Assembly (NCBI GenBank): GCA_029942065.1
Contig: JAPYTY010000066.1
Coordinates: 1 to 9,185 of the forward strand
DNA: 9,185 bases
Source: Acidobacteriota bacterium
GTDB taxonomy: Bacteria; Acidobacteriota; UBA6911; RPQK01; JADFOI01
Reading direction: 5' to 3'
In this document: one piece after another, positions 1-5,151 of the stretch
How positions within the stretch are numbered: position 1 is the first letter of the stretch
Layout of the letters: the number at the start of each line of letters is the position of its first letter
Notes under the pieces: generated by a model
Database searches by the model: none
Told to the model about the DNA's origin: nothing
What the model saw: only the letters and a program-made list of their open reading frames with translations
Program-made: the position numbers and the translations under genes

Positions 1-240
1 GTCCTGCTGGCGACTGCCGGGGTGGCAAACGGGACCAGCGTTCGCCTGTTGAATCTGCCTGAAATGGTACGTCTTGCCGATCGGGTTTTTCTGGGCCGGT
101 GCCTTTCGGCACAGGAAAAACCAGGAGAATCGATTTCCTCTGTGGTGGTGGAATCCACCAGGCCGATCGTGGGACAGGCTCTTTTTGGAAATAATACCCT
201 GCAGTTTCTCTCCGCCATTCCTCCCAGCATCGTCGAATAA
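1..240 (+). CDS. C-terminal part of a small, probably exported protein of unknown function (5' end outside window)
   Basis: The frame is open from base 1 to a TAA at 238-240 and gives 79 residues. It begins VLLATAGVANGTSVRLLNL, which looks like the end of a signal peptide and its cleavage region, so the true start is probably just upstream of the window; the GTG at 22 is an unlikely start. The segment VRLLNLPEMVRLADRVFLGR resembles, from memory, the N-terminal part of small secreted proteins common in Acidobacteriota and relatives, where it is followed by a roughly 100-residue beta-rich domain. Here only about 45 residues follow, ending LQFLSAIPPSIVE. The stop codon is directly followed by the repeat element at 241, so the protein may be truncated. 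The function is not known. Confidence that it is coding is moderate; confidence in the family link is low. Confidence 0.5.
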   Translation, partial: VLLATAGVANGTSVRLLNLPEMVRLADRVFLGRCLSAQEKPGESISSVVVESTRPIVGQALFGNNTLQFLSAIPPSIVE

Positions 241-360
241 CGTTCCACTTTCCAGGTTCCACGTTCCACGAAAAGAAGTGCAGGGGCCCATTGAGGTGCC
301 TCCCACACTCCGGAAACCTGGAACGTGGAACGTGGAACGCGCTGGTCGAAGGCCAGCGCC
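241..360. repeat. Heptad-based inverted repeat element, copy 1
   Basis: The left arm (241-270) is four degenerate 7-base units read as CGTTCCA, CTTTCCA, GGTTCCA, CGTTCCA. The right arm (319-339) is three exact TGGAACG units preceded by the related GGAAACC. The arms are reverse complements: 255-270 pairs with 324-339 at 15 of 16 positions, leaving a loop of about 53 bases. The right arm runs straight into a short perfect hairpin (339-359). A 21-base stretch, 326-346, recurs exactly at 2842-2862. The left arm's inner flank (267-278) also recurs in reverse complement at 2825-2836 with one mismatch. This suggests a dispersed intergenic family, with copy 1 made of two inverted copies. It is non-coding; its role could be mobile palindrome, protein-binding site or transcript-end structure. 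Confidence 0.8.
339..359. other. Short hairpin at end of repeat copy 1
   Basis: GCGCTGG (339-345) and CCAGCGC (353-359) form a perfect 7-bp stem around the 7-base loop TCGAAGG, with a possible extra G-T pair. The same stem with a different loop ends the second repeat copy at 2855-2875, so the stem is preserved while the loop has changed, as expected for a selected or mobile structure. No T-run follows, so a classic intrinsic terminator is not supported. Confidence 0.7.
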
Positions 361-380
361 CCCCACAGGTCAGGGGTCTC

Positions 381-389
381 TGGTACAAA
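381..389 (+). promoter_or_regulatory. Possible extended -10 promoter for the 402-1330 pair
   Basis: The sequence TGG-TACAAA reads as an extended -10 (TGn, then 4 of 6 matches to TATAAT) 12 bases before the ATG at 402. No convincing -35 is seen, because the upstream bases belong to the repeat element, and no Shine-Dalgarno precedes the start. It is a weak call, listed because three other gene starts in the window show the same arrangement. Confidence 0.25.
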
Positions 390-401
390 TGGCAAAGTTA
401 A

Positions 402-740
402 ATGAGTAAAAAGTTATGGGCCGTTTCTCGCTTTGCGCACGAGAGCGAGCAGGAGTTGGCTCGTTTTTTCAGTTTTTACAGCGTGGAGTGGCGCTACGAA
501 CCGGTTTGTTTTGCATTGAGCTGGGATGAGCAAGGTCGTGTGGTCAAAAGTATCACTCCTGATTTTTACCTTCCCCAGTTCGAATTGTTTGTAGAAATCA
601 CCACCATGAAGCAGAGGCTTGTCACCAAGAAAAATCAGAAAATTCGCAGAATGCGGGAATTGTATCCCGATATAAAAATCAAGGTCCTTTACGGCAGAGA
701 CTATCGCAAGCTGCTTTTCAAGTTCGGAGTTCTCCAATGA
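402..740 (+). CDS. PD-(D/E)XK nuclease-fold-like protein, linked to hpt
   Basis: A 112-residue protein. It opens with a helical stretch (RFAHESEQELARFFSFY, residues 10-26). A core of short strands follows: Glu33 in RYEP, Asp54 in TPDFYLP (52-58) and Glu65 in LFVEITTMKQ (62-71), then basic KKNQKIRRMRELYP and KVLYGRDYRKLL. The E...PD...ExT order matches the restriction-endonuclease fold seen in Vsr/DUF559-like proteins, but the usual ExK lysine is Thr67; Lys70 might substitute. From memory, similar proteins sit next to hpt in some Actinobacteria. An in-frame TAA directly before the ATG fixes 402 as the first start; no Shine-Dalgarno is visible. Its stop overlaps the next ATG by four bases, implying translational coupling to hpt. 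Nuclease activity is inferred from the fold pattern only. Confidence 0.8.
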   Translation: MSKKLWAVSRFAHESEQELARFFSFYSVEWRYEPVCFALSWDEQGRVVKSITPDFYLPQFELFVEITTMKQRLVTKKNQKIRRMRELYPDIKIKVLYGRDYRKLLFKFGVLQ

Positions 741-1330
741 ATTCCTCCGGCGAAATCCTACCGAACGACTTTCCGGATGCCGTCAACAAGGTCGTGTTTG
801 ACGAGCAGATAATCTCCAACCGTGTCGGGGAACTGGCGGATGAAATCAACAAGGATTACAGCGGGAAGGATCTCGCAGTGGTGGGAGTTCTTCAAGGGGC
901 CTATGCTTTTACTCGCGACCTGGTCAGAGAACTGGCTTCTCCGGTTCCTCCCGACTTCATGCGCATCAGCCGTTACCAGAAGCCCTTCACTGGAGAGGTG
1001 GAGATAGTCGAGGATCTGCAACAGGACATCACTGGAAAGCATGTTCTGCTGGTTGAGGATATTGTTGACACCGGGCTCAGCCTGAACTACCTGGTCCAGG
1101 TCTTGGTCGACCGAAATCCCGCTTCCCTGGAAGTGTGTGCCCTGCTGAACCGTTCTGAACTGCGACTCGTTGAGGTTTCCATCAAATACGTTGGATTTCA
1201 GGTCAGCGATGAGTTTCTGATTGGCTATGGCCTGGACTTCCGGGGCGGTTACCGTGATCTTCCCTTCGTGGCAACCCTGAATCCCCATTCGGTGGACCCG
1301 ACCAACCTCTCGATCCCAACCCCACAGTAG
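737..1330 (+). CDS. hpt: Hypoxanthine phosphoribosyltransferase, divergent
   Basis: The family transfers phosphoribose from PRPP to hypoxanthine or guanine in cytosolic purine salvage. The 197-residue length is normal to slightly long. Visible motifs in order: pyrophosphate loop VLQGAY (51-56); the PRPP signature LLVEDIVDTGLSL (104-116) with Glu107, Asp108 and the presumed catalytic base Asp111; RNPASLEVCALL (126-137); and the C-terminal base-binding region YVGF, then FLIGYGLDF and YRDLPFV (151-178). Departures from the usual enzyme: loop II has Arg79-Tyr80 where Ser-Tyr is normal and is shortened, and the base-contacting lysine of the LLDK motif is Arg139 (LLNR). GGAG at 726-729 lies seven bases before the ATG, a good ribosome site, and the ATG overlaps the preceding stop. 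Purine PRTase assignment is firm; exact base preference is open. Confidence 0.9.
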   Translation: MNSSGEILPNDFPDAVNKVVFDEQIISNRVGELADEINKDYSGKDLAVVGVLQGAYAFTRDLVRELASPVPPDFMRISRYQKPFTGEVEIVEDLQQDITGKHVLLVEDIVDTGLSLNYLVQVLVDRNPASLEVCALLNRSELRLVEVSIKYVGFQVSDEFLIGYGLDFRGGYRDLPFVATLNPHSVDPTNLSIPTPQ

Positions 1331-1346
1331 AAGACCCTCAGTCTTC
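1330..1346. other. Small hairpin at the end of hpt
   Basis: GAAGAC (1330-1335) and GTCTTC (1341-1346) form a perfect 6-bp stem with a CCTCA loop, starting at the last base of the hpt stop codon. It is followed by ATAAAA rather than a T-run, so it may be an mRNA 3'-end stabiliser or weak attenuator rather than a standard terminator. Six base pairs can also arise by chance. Confidence 0.3.
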
Positions 1347-1376
1347 ATAAAATCCCGGCGCTTTAGGGGAGAACTT

Positions 1377-1430
1377 ATGCATCATTCGGGCTACAATAAG
1401 TCTCATCAATGTCCTGGATTTTCTATGTAA
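1377..1430 (+). CDS. Possible 17-codon leader ORF overlapping the next gene
   Basis: AGGGGAG (1365-1371) lies five bases before an ATG at 1377, the strongest Shine-Dalgarno-like match I saw in the window. The ORF encodes MHHSGYNKSHQCPGFSM and ends with TAA at 1428-1430, 22 bases inside the gene that starts at 1409, in another frame. It could be a leader peptide that couples or gates translation of that gene, or a chance ORF. The peptide matches nothing I know. Confidence 0.2.
   Translation: MHHSGYNKSHQCPGFSM
1392..1397 (+). promoter_or_regulatory. Possible -10 box before the 82-residue membrane protein
   Basis: TACAAT matches the -10 consensus at five of six positions and ends 11 bases before the ATG at 1409. 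No good -35 was found. If used, the transcript would begin only a few bases before the start codon and would exclude the leader ORF at 1377, so at most one of these two readings applies in a given transcript. Confidence 0.25.
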
Positions 1431-1657
1431 GTCTGGTTTTCCTTTTCACCGTGGTGTTGACGGTGTTCTCGACAGTGGCCTACTCGGTGGGGCTGGGCAT
1501 CCGAGACAACTATCGTCGTTATTATCAAAAAGCTGAGCTTCAGTGGACGGAACCGGGACAAAAACGCAGTCCTCGACTCAACTTTTGGTGGTTCGTCGCC
1601 ACCGCATTGACAACCGCGTGGCTGGTTGTGGAATTCATCATCAAGCCGCAATCATAA
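1409..1657 (+). CDS. Small two-helix membrane protein, unrecognised
   Basis: An 82-residue protein I do not recognise. Residues about 4-28 form a hydrophobic helix (FYVSLVFLFTVVLTVFSTVA within it) and about 59-78 a second (FWWFVATALTTAWLVVEFII). Between them is a hydrophilic, mostly basic loop (RDNYRRYYQKAELQW, then QKRSPR), which by the positive-inside rule should face the cytoplasm and put both ends outside. An in-frame TAA at 1397-1399 makes 1409 the first possible start. The gene ends seven bases before the potassium-channel ORF, so the two are probably co-transcribed, and an accessory role at the channel is possible but unproven. The coding call rests on the clean two-helix pattern and tight spacing. 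Confidence 0.65.
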   Translation: MSWIFYVSLVFLFTVVLTVFSTVAYSVGLGIRDNYRRYYQKAELQWTEPGQKRSPRLNFWWFVATALTTAWLVVEFIIKPQS

Positions 1658-1664
1658 GTTTTAG

Positions 1665-2057
1665 ATGGTAAAGAGTAATTGGTTGTTTTCAGAAATCCAT
1701 CGAAGGATCGTGATGGCGATCCTTTCCCTGATCATCGTTCTTTCCGGCGGCACGATCGGCTACTGGCTGATCGGGGGGCGAGAGTATGCCCTGTTGGATT
1801 GCCTGTATATGACGATCATCACGATCTCCACCATCGGTTTTTCTGAAGTCATCGATCTCTCCAATAATCCCGGGGGTAGGTTGTTTACGATCTTCCTCGC
1901 TTTGTCGGGAATCGGGGTTTTGACGTATTTACTATCCAACATCACGGCGTCTGTGGTCGAGGGCGAGCTCAACGAAGCCTTTCGGAAAAAGAAGATGGAA
2001 AAAATGATCAAAAAATACCACGAGCATTTCATTAATGGAAGAACTCCATGCCACTGA
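1665..2057 (+). pseudogene. Potassium channel pore module, frame-broken before its RCK domain
   Basis: A 130-residue ORF with a two-helix pore architecture: helix 1 about 15-36 (VMAILSLIIVLSGG within it), pore helix and selectivity filter TISTIGFSEV (53-62, filter TIGF), and helix 2 about 73-94. A basic linker KKKMEKMIKKYHEHFI (residues 108-123) follows, the normal lead into the first strand of a cytoplasmic RCK domain. After Ile123 (2031-2033) the frame becomes NGRTPCH and stops, while the expected continuation resumes at 2035 in the next frame. The intact family is one protein that gates K+ flow in response to ligand bound by RCK. The linker sequence argues this was once one gene. Alternatives are an assembly error or a genuine split into two subunits. 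No Shine-Dalgarno precedes the start. Confidence 0.8.
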
Positions 2058-2664
2058 CCGACCCTTTGTGGTCATTGCCCTGAACCAGGAAAGGCTTGAA
2101 GCCTTGCTGGAAAGGTATCCTGGCCACGTGTTTTTGGAAGGGGATGCGACTGATAACAGCGTTCAACTCAGAGCCGGTATCAAGAGGGCCGGAGGGTTGT
2201 TTGCGGTGACCGATGACGATAATCAGAACCTGGTGATTGCTCTAACTGCCAAGCAGTTGAATCCCGGAGTCAAGGTGGTGAGTCGATGCAGCAACGCGAA
2301 AAATATCGAGAAGATGGAAAGGGTTGGAGCCGACAGCGTGGTGAGAACGGCCTCCATCGGGGGCTTGAGAATGGCAGCGGTCATGGTCCGTCCGGCGGTG
2401 GTGTCGTTTCTGGATGTCATGTTGCGTGATAAGAGGAACCTCCGCATTGAAGAGGTGGCGGTCGGCAGTTCTGTGCTGGGGAAGACCCTGTCTTCTCTCC
2501 GCCTGGAACACTATCCTCGCACTCTCATTCTTGCCATAAAACATGGGACCGACTACCTTTATAATCCGCCTCGCAACCACCGTTTAAAGGAGGGGGGAAT
2601 CCTGGTCATCATGACCACACCCCAAGAACGAATCAAGTTCGAGAATCACATGAAGGCGGTATAG
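2035..2664 (+). pseudogene. RCK (TrkA-N/TrkA-C) regulatory domain of the channel, lacking its GxGxxG loop
   Basis: 209 residues in the frame one base ahead of the channel ORF, overlapping it by 23 bases. It begins MEELHATDRPFVVIALN, equivalent to the first helix and second strand of a TrkA-N Rossmann domain. GDAT (36-39), FAVTDDDNQN (56-65) and the IGGLRMA region follow, then a TrkA-C domain from about residue 120 (VGSSVLGKTL, then GGILVIMTT). The first strand (HFI) sits in the channel ORF, and the glycine-rich IxCGxGxxG segment of about a dozen residues that should join them is missing in all three forward frames here. Nucleotide binding should therefore be lost. The ATG at 2035 has no Shine-Dalgarno; expression could rely on coupling to the upstream ORF. 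Otherwise the domain is well preserved, pointing to a recent event. Confidence 0.8.
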
Positions 2665-2682
2665 AAGGAGCCGGGGCCATGA

Positions 2683-2698
2683 GAAGCGCGCTTCGCGC
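2683..2698. other. GC-rich palindrome/hairpin
   Basis: GAAGCGCGCTTC (2683-2694) is a perfect 12-base palindrome. The alternative hairpin GCGCG-CTT-CGCGC (2686-2698) is more likely in single-stranded form. It lies 19 bases after the RCK stop codon. No T-run follows. Confidence 0.6.
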
Positions 2699-2733
2699 GT
2701 GGAGAACAGTCCGGGTTTGAAATTCGGACCGGC

Positions 2734-2768
2734 TTCGGATTTGGGACTTCGGATTTCGGATTTCCGGC
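2734..2768. repeat. Degenerate 7-base tandem repeat, TTCGGAT type
   Basis: Five consecutive heptads can be laid out: TTCGGAT, TTGGGAC, TTCGGAT, TTCGGAT, TTCCGGC. Three are identical and two diverged. The unit differs from the TGGAACG unit of the other element but has the same length, a shared 7-base periodicity worth noting. Confidence 0.65.
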
Positions 2769-2780
2769 GAAGTTGTAGCG

Positions 2781-2797
2781 GCCGCTCTGCGAGCGGC
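2781..2797. other. Perfect 7-bp hairpin with TGC loop
   Basis: GCCGCTC (2781-2787) and GAGCGGC (2791-2797) pair perfectly around a three-base loop. Its tight loop and GC-rich stem resemble REP-type palindromes. It lies between two 7-base repeat patches and has no downstream T-run. Confidence 0.65.
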
Positions 2798-2824
2798 TCT
2801 CCGAAATCGGTGCGGGAACTCGTT

Positions 2825-2875
2825 CTTCCTTTCGTGAAACATGGAACGTGGAACGCGCTGGTTTTCGACCAGCGC
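2825..2875. repeat. Heptad repeat element, copy 2
   Basis: It begins CTTCCTTTCGTG (2825-2836), matching 11 of 12 bases of the reverse complement of 267-278. Two TGGAACG heptads follow (2842-2855), then the hairpin GCGCTGGT-TTTCG-ACCAGCGC (2855-2875, 8-bp stem). Positions 2842-2862 are identical to 326-346. Compared with copy 1 it has one fewer heptad on this arm, no inverted left arm, and a different loop with a longer stem. It ends seven bases before the candidate -35 of the MoxR operon. Confidence 0.8.
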
Positions 2876-2881
2876 TCCACA

Positions 2882-2911
2882 TTGATCTGGGATTGTTGGA
2901 GACAGTATCAT
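2882..2911 (+). promoter_or_regulatory. Candidate promoter of the MoxR-DUF58-transglutaminase operon
   Basis: TTGATC (2882-2887, four of six matches to TTGACA) and TATCAT (2906-2911, five of six to TATAAT) are separated by 18 bases. The -10 ends seven bases before the ATG at 2919, so transcription would start at or almost at the start codon. The only purine-rich run upstream, GGAGA at 2898-2902, is 16 bases from the ATG, too far for a normal ribosome site, which fits a leaderless message. It is the only candidate here with both boxes. Confidence 0.45.
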
Positions 2912-2918
2912 AGTAAAC

Positions 2919-3881
2919 ATGGAAGTCGCTGTTCCCATACCCGAATTAGAGAGCAAGATCAAAGCACTGCAAACTTCGATTGAGCTGGTGATCAAGGGCA
3001 AGGCTGACGTGGTCGAGTTGGTGAGTGTGGCATTGCTGGCTCGGGGACACCTGCTCGTTGAGGATGTTCCTGGGGTGGGGAAGACCACTCTTGCTCACGC
3101 TCTTGCCCGGTCTTTTGACTGCAGCTTTCAGAGGATACAGTTCACCAGCGACCTGCTGCCCTCCGATCTGACCGGAGCTTCCATCTACAATCAGTCAGAG
3201 CATAGTTTCGAGTTTCGAAAGGGTCCTTTGTTCGCCAATGTGGTTTTGGCCGACGAGATCAATCGCACCACACCGAAGACTCAGAGTGCTCTGCTGGAGG
3301 CCATGAGTGAAGGAAAGGTCACAGTGGAAAACCAGACCTACGATCTTCCGCAACCTTTTGTTGTCATTGCGACCCAAAATCCCATCGAGCACCATGGAAC
3401 CTACCCCTTGCCGGAATCTCAGCTGGATCGTTTTTTGATGCGTATCGAAATGGGCTACCCGAGTCATGGAGACGAGAAGCAGATTCTTCGGTCCAATATT
3501 AGCTACGATACGGCGGACCAACTCACACCCGTGATGTCTGCCGTTGAATTGATGGAGGCGCAAAAGCTGGTTGAAAAGGTGGAGATGAACGATATTCTCC
3601 TGGAATATCTGATGGCCCTTGTCACTGCCACTCGAAACAGCGAAGACCTGGCCCTGGGAGTTAGCCCGCGGGGGGCAATGTCCCTGTATCGAGCAGCTCA
3701 GTCCCGCGCCTTTGTTCAGGGGCGCTATTACTGCATACCCGATGATGTGAAACAACTGGCGACAGCCGTTTTCTCTCACCGTGTCATCGTCAGCAACAAG
3801 CATTCCTCGCCGTTGCAAAAAAGCGAAGAATCTCAAGCCATTCTCCAGGAATTGATTGAGGAAGTGGAAGTTCCACTTTAG
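2919..3881 (+). CDS. MoxR-family AAA+ ATPase
   Basis: A 320-residue cytosolic AAA+ ATPase of the MoxR group, usual length. Walker A is EDVPGVGKT (48-56) and Walker B is VVLADEIN (108-115). Sensor 1 is ATQNP (151-155), and the group's GTYPLPESQLDRF runs 160-172 with the arginine finger region at its end. The C-terminal lid holds GVSPRG and the IPDDVKQLATAVFSHR stretch typical of MoxR proteins. Such ATPases act as chaperones that insert cofactors or mature membrane or secreted proteins, usually with the neighbouring DUF58 protein. It is the first gene of a three-gene operon, with four bases separating it from DUF58. The start leaves about 43 residues before the Walker A strand, as in relatives. 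The exact client is unknown. Confidence 0.93.
   Translation: MEVAVPIPELESKIKALQTSIELVIKGKADVVELVSVALLARGHLLVEDVPGVGKTTLAHALARSFDCSFQRIQFTSDLLPSDLTGASIYNQSEHSFEFRKGPLFANVVLADEINRTTPKTQSALLEAMSEGKVTVENQTYDLPQPFVVIATQNPIEHHGTYPLPESQLDRFLMRIEMGYPSHGDEKQILRSNISYDTADQLTPVMSAVELMEAQKLVEKVEMNDILLEYLMALVTATRNSEDLALGVSPRGAMSLYRAAQSRAFVQGRYYCIPDDVKQLATAVFSHRVIVSNKHSSPLQKSEESQAILQELIEEVEVPL
3862..3878. other. 17-base inverted repeat at the moxR/DUF58 junction
   Basis: AAGTGGAA (3862-3869) and TTCCACTT (3871-3878) are perfect arms around one G, immediately before the moxR stop codon and eight bases before the DUF58 ATG. Folded, it would be a 6-bp stem with an AAGTT loop and would sit where the DUF58 ribosome site should be. 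It is inside coding sequence (EVEVPL), so it may be incidental, or it may couple translation of the two genes. Confidence 0.4.
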
Positions 3882-3885
3882 ATCA

Positions 3886-5151
3886 ATGCCCACCTGGGTG
3901 AACGTCAAAAGTATAAAAGAATTCTTCTGGCCGCTTTTCTTCCTGGTGACGGCGTTTGCTCTGGCCCTGTTCAGTTCGATGGCCCGGCACAATGGGCAAT
4001 TCTATGCTGCAGGCTTTCTGGCCATCATTTCCCTGGTTTTTGCATTTATCGTATGCGTGACTCTGATTCCCAAACTGCTGGCCCGTATCAAGCTGGATTT
4101 CCTGATGAACCTGCGCTTCTTTCGCTTTACGAAAAGAGGGGTCACTTTCATTTTAGTCGTCTTCATTCTTGCCTTTGCAACGTTCAATACCGGGAACAAC
4201 CTGCTGATCTTGATTCTTTCTATTCTGCTGGCCTCCCTGATCGTCTCGGGAATCGTGGCGAATTTGGTTCTACTCGGATTGAAAATCAGTCTGAGGGTTC
4301 CCAAAGGGATCCATGCGCAACAGCAAGCCATTTTTCTCATCACTTTGCGTAATCTCAAAAAATTCTTTCCCTCTTTTGCTCTCCAGCTCAAGGGCGAAAA
4401 CGAAGGGAAAGAGGACTCTCAGGACACCGATTTTTTCGTACAGGCAAAGCGTTTTCCTTATGTCCGGGCCGGCGAAAGGTTGCGATTGAGATTGCAGTGT
4501 CAATTTGGTCGAAGGGGGGTCTATCCGGTAGAGGGATTTGAAATCAAGACAACTTTTCCGTTTGGCTTTTTTTGGCGTGGACGACAACTGGATGCCGAAG
4601 GAAATATCATCGTTTATCCCGAGCTCCGGAACCTGGGTCCGCTTTTCACCCTGCACCCTGACATTCACGGCGTAGAAGAGAAGAATCGCAAGGGGAGCAG
4701 CACAGAACTCTACAATATCCGACCCTATGAAGCTGGCGACAGTGCGCGCTTCGTTCACTGGAAATCCACGGCAAAACTTGCGAGTTTGATGGTCAAGGAT
4801 TTCTCCTTGGAACAGGAAGTTCCTTTGAATGTTCTTTTTTCCACCTATCTTCCGGATCCTTCTCGTTCAGATCTCGAGCAGTTCGAGAAGGCCGTTTCCT
4901 GTGTTGCATCACTGGGCCATTACTATCGGTACAAGGGGCACGAATTCAAATTCGATTCGGGAGAATTCAATGTTGCGGTCGATGGGCACGCCAAAAAATA
5001 CGATAGTTTTATGGAATATCTGGCCCAGGTGCAGCCTGCTGAGCAGTTGCGGCTCGATGTTAATGAAGCTCCCTACCCCTGCATCTTGTTCGCGGCCGGA
5101 AATTCGCTAGAACAGGAGGGTCTCCCACACCTGGACTACCTGCAATTATGA
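3886..5151 (+). CDS. DUF58-domain membrane protein
   Basis: 421 residues from the ATG at 3886, chosen over an in-frame TTG at 3856 because it lies four bases after the moxR stop. Two N-terminal helices (about 14-33 and 40-62) are followed by a second hydrophobic pair (about 85-104 and 107-133). A large soluble region then carries the DUF58 signature: YNIRPYEAGDSARFVHWKST, starting at residue 276, with Asp285, His291, Trp292 and Lys293, then AKLASLMVKDF. The family is a VWA-like module partnered with MoxR ATPases, thought to link the ATPase to envelope clients; the biochemical role is not settled. The stop overlaps the transglutaminase ATG by four bases. The long acidic/polar insert ENEGKEDSQDTD sits ahead of the beta-rich part. 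Confidence 0.9.
   Translation: MPTWVNVKSIKEFFWPLFFLVTAFALALFSSMARHNGQFYAAGFLAIISLVFAFIVCVTLIPKLLARIKLDFLMNLRFFRFTKRGVTFILVVFILAFATFNTGNNLLILILSILLASLIVSGIVANLVLLGLKISLRVPKGIHAQQQAIFLITLRNLKKFFPSFALQLKGENEGKEDSQDTDFFVQAKRFPYVRAGERLRLRLQCQFGRRGVYPVEGFEIKTTFPFGFFWRGRQLDAEGNIIVYPELRNLGPLFTLHPDIHGVEEKNRKGSSTELYNIRPYEAGDSARFVHWKSTAKLASLMVKDFSLEQEVPLNVLFSTYLPDPSRSDLEQFEKAVSCVASLGHYYRYKGHEFKFDSGEFNVAVDGHAKKYDSFMEYLAQVQPAEQLRLDVNEAPYPCILFAAGNSLEQEGLPHLDYLQL

Larger units (their letters stand above)
2665..2881. repeat. Gene-free patchwork of palindromes and 7-base repeats
   Basis: This 217-base stretch has no convincing gene. In order it holds a 12-base perfect palindrome with hairpin (2683-2698), a degenerate 7-base tandem repeat (2734-2768), a 7-bp-stem hairpin (2781-2797) and a second copy of the 241-360 element (2825-2875). 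Several unrelated palindromic units packed end to end suggest a site that repeatedly accepts small dispersed elements. No T-run or clear terminator was seen. The parts are listed separately. Confidence 0.75.

Noticed and set aside
241..360. CRISPR array
   Set aside because: The repeats are 7-base tandem units without unique spacers, there are inverted arms, and no cas gene is present.
74..409. + strand ORF across the first repeat element
   Set aside because: Most of it is translated repeat and hairpin sequence, and the first part competes with the better secreted-protein frame.
758..1348. Long open frame on the - strand opposite hpt (196 codons)
   Set aside because: It is a shadow of the + strand gene: the protein has no recognisable motif, while the + strand frame has complete HPRT motifs.
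2584..3088. Overlapping ORFs on both strands through the second repeat patch
   Set aside because: They are low-complexity translations of palindromes and heptads, with no domain and no ribosome site.
3856..3885. Earlier TTG start for the DUF58 gene
   Set aside because: It would add ten charged residues inside the moxR coding end. The ATG four bases after the moxR stop gives the expected N-terminal membrane helix.
3195..3992. Long open frame on the - strand across moxR and the DUF58 start (265 codons)
   Set aside because: The translation shows no family signature and spans a gene junction. The + strand proteins carry all expected catalytic motifs.
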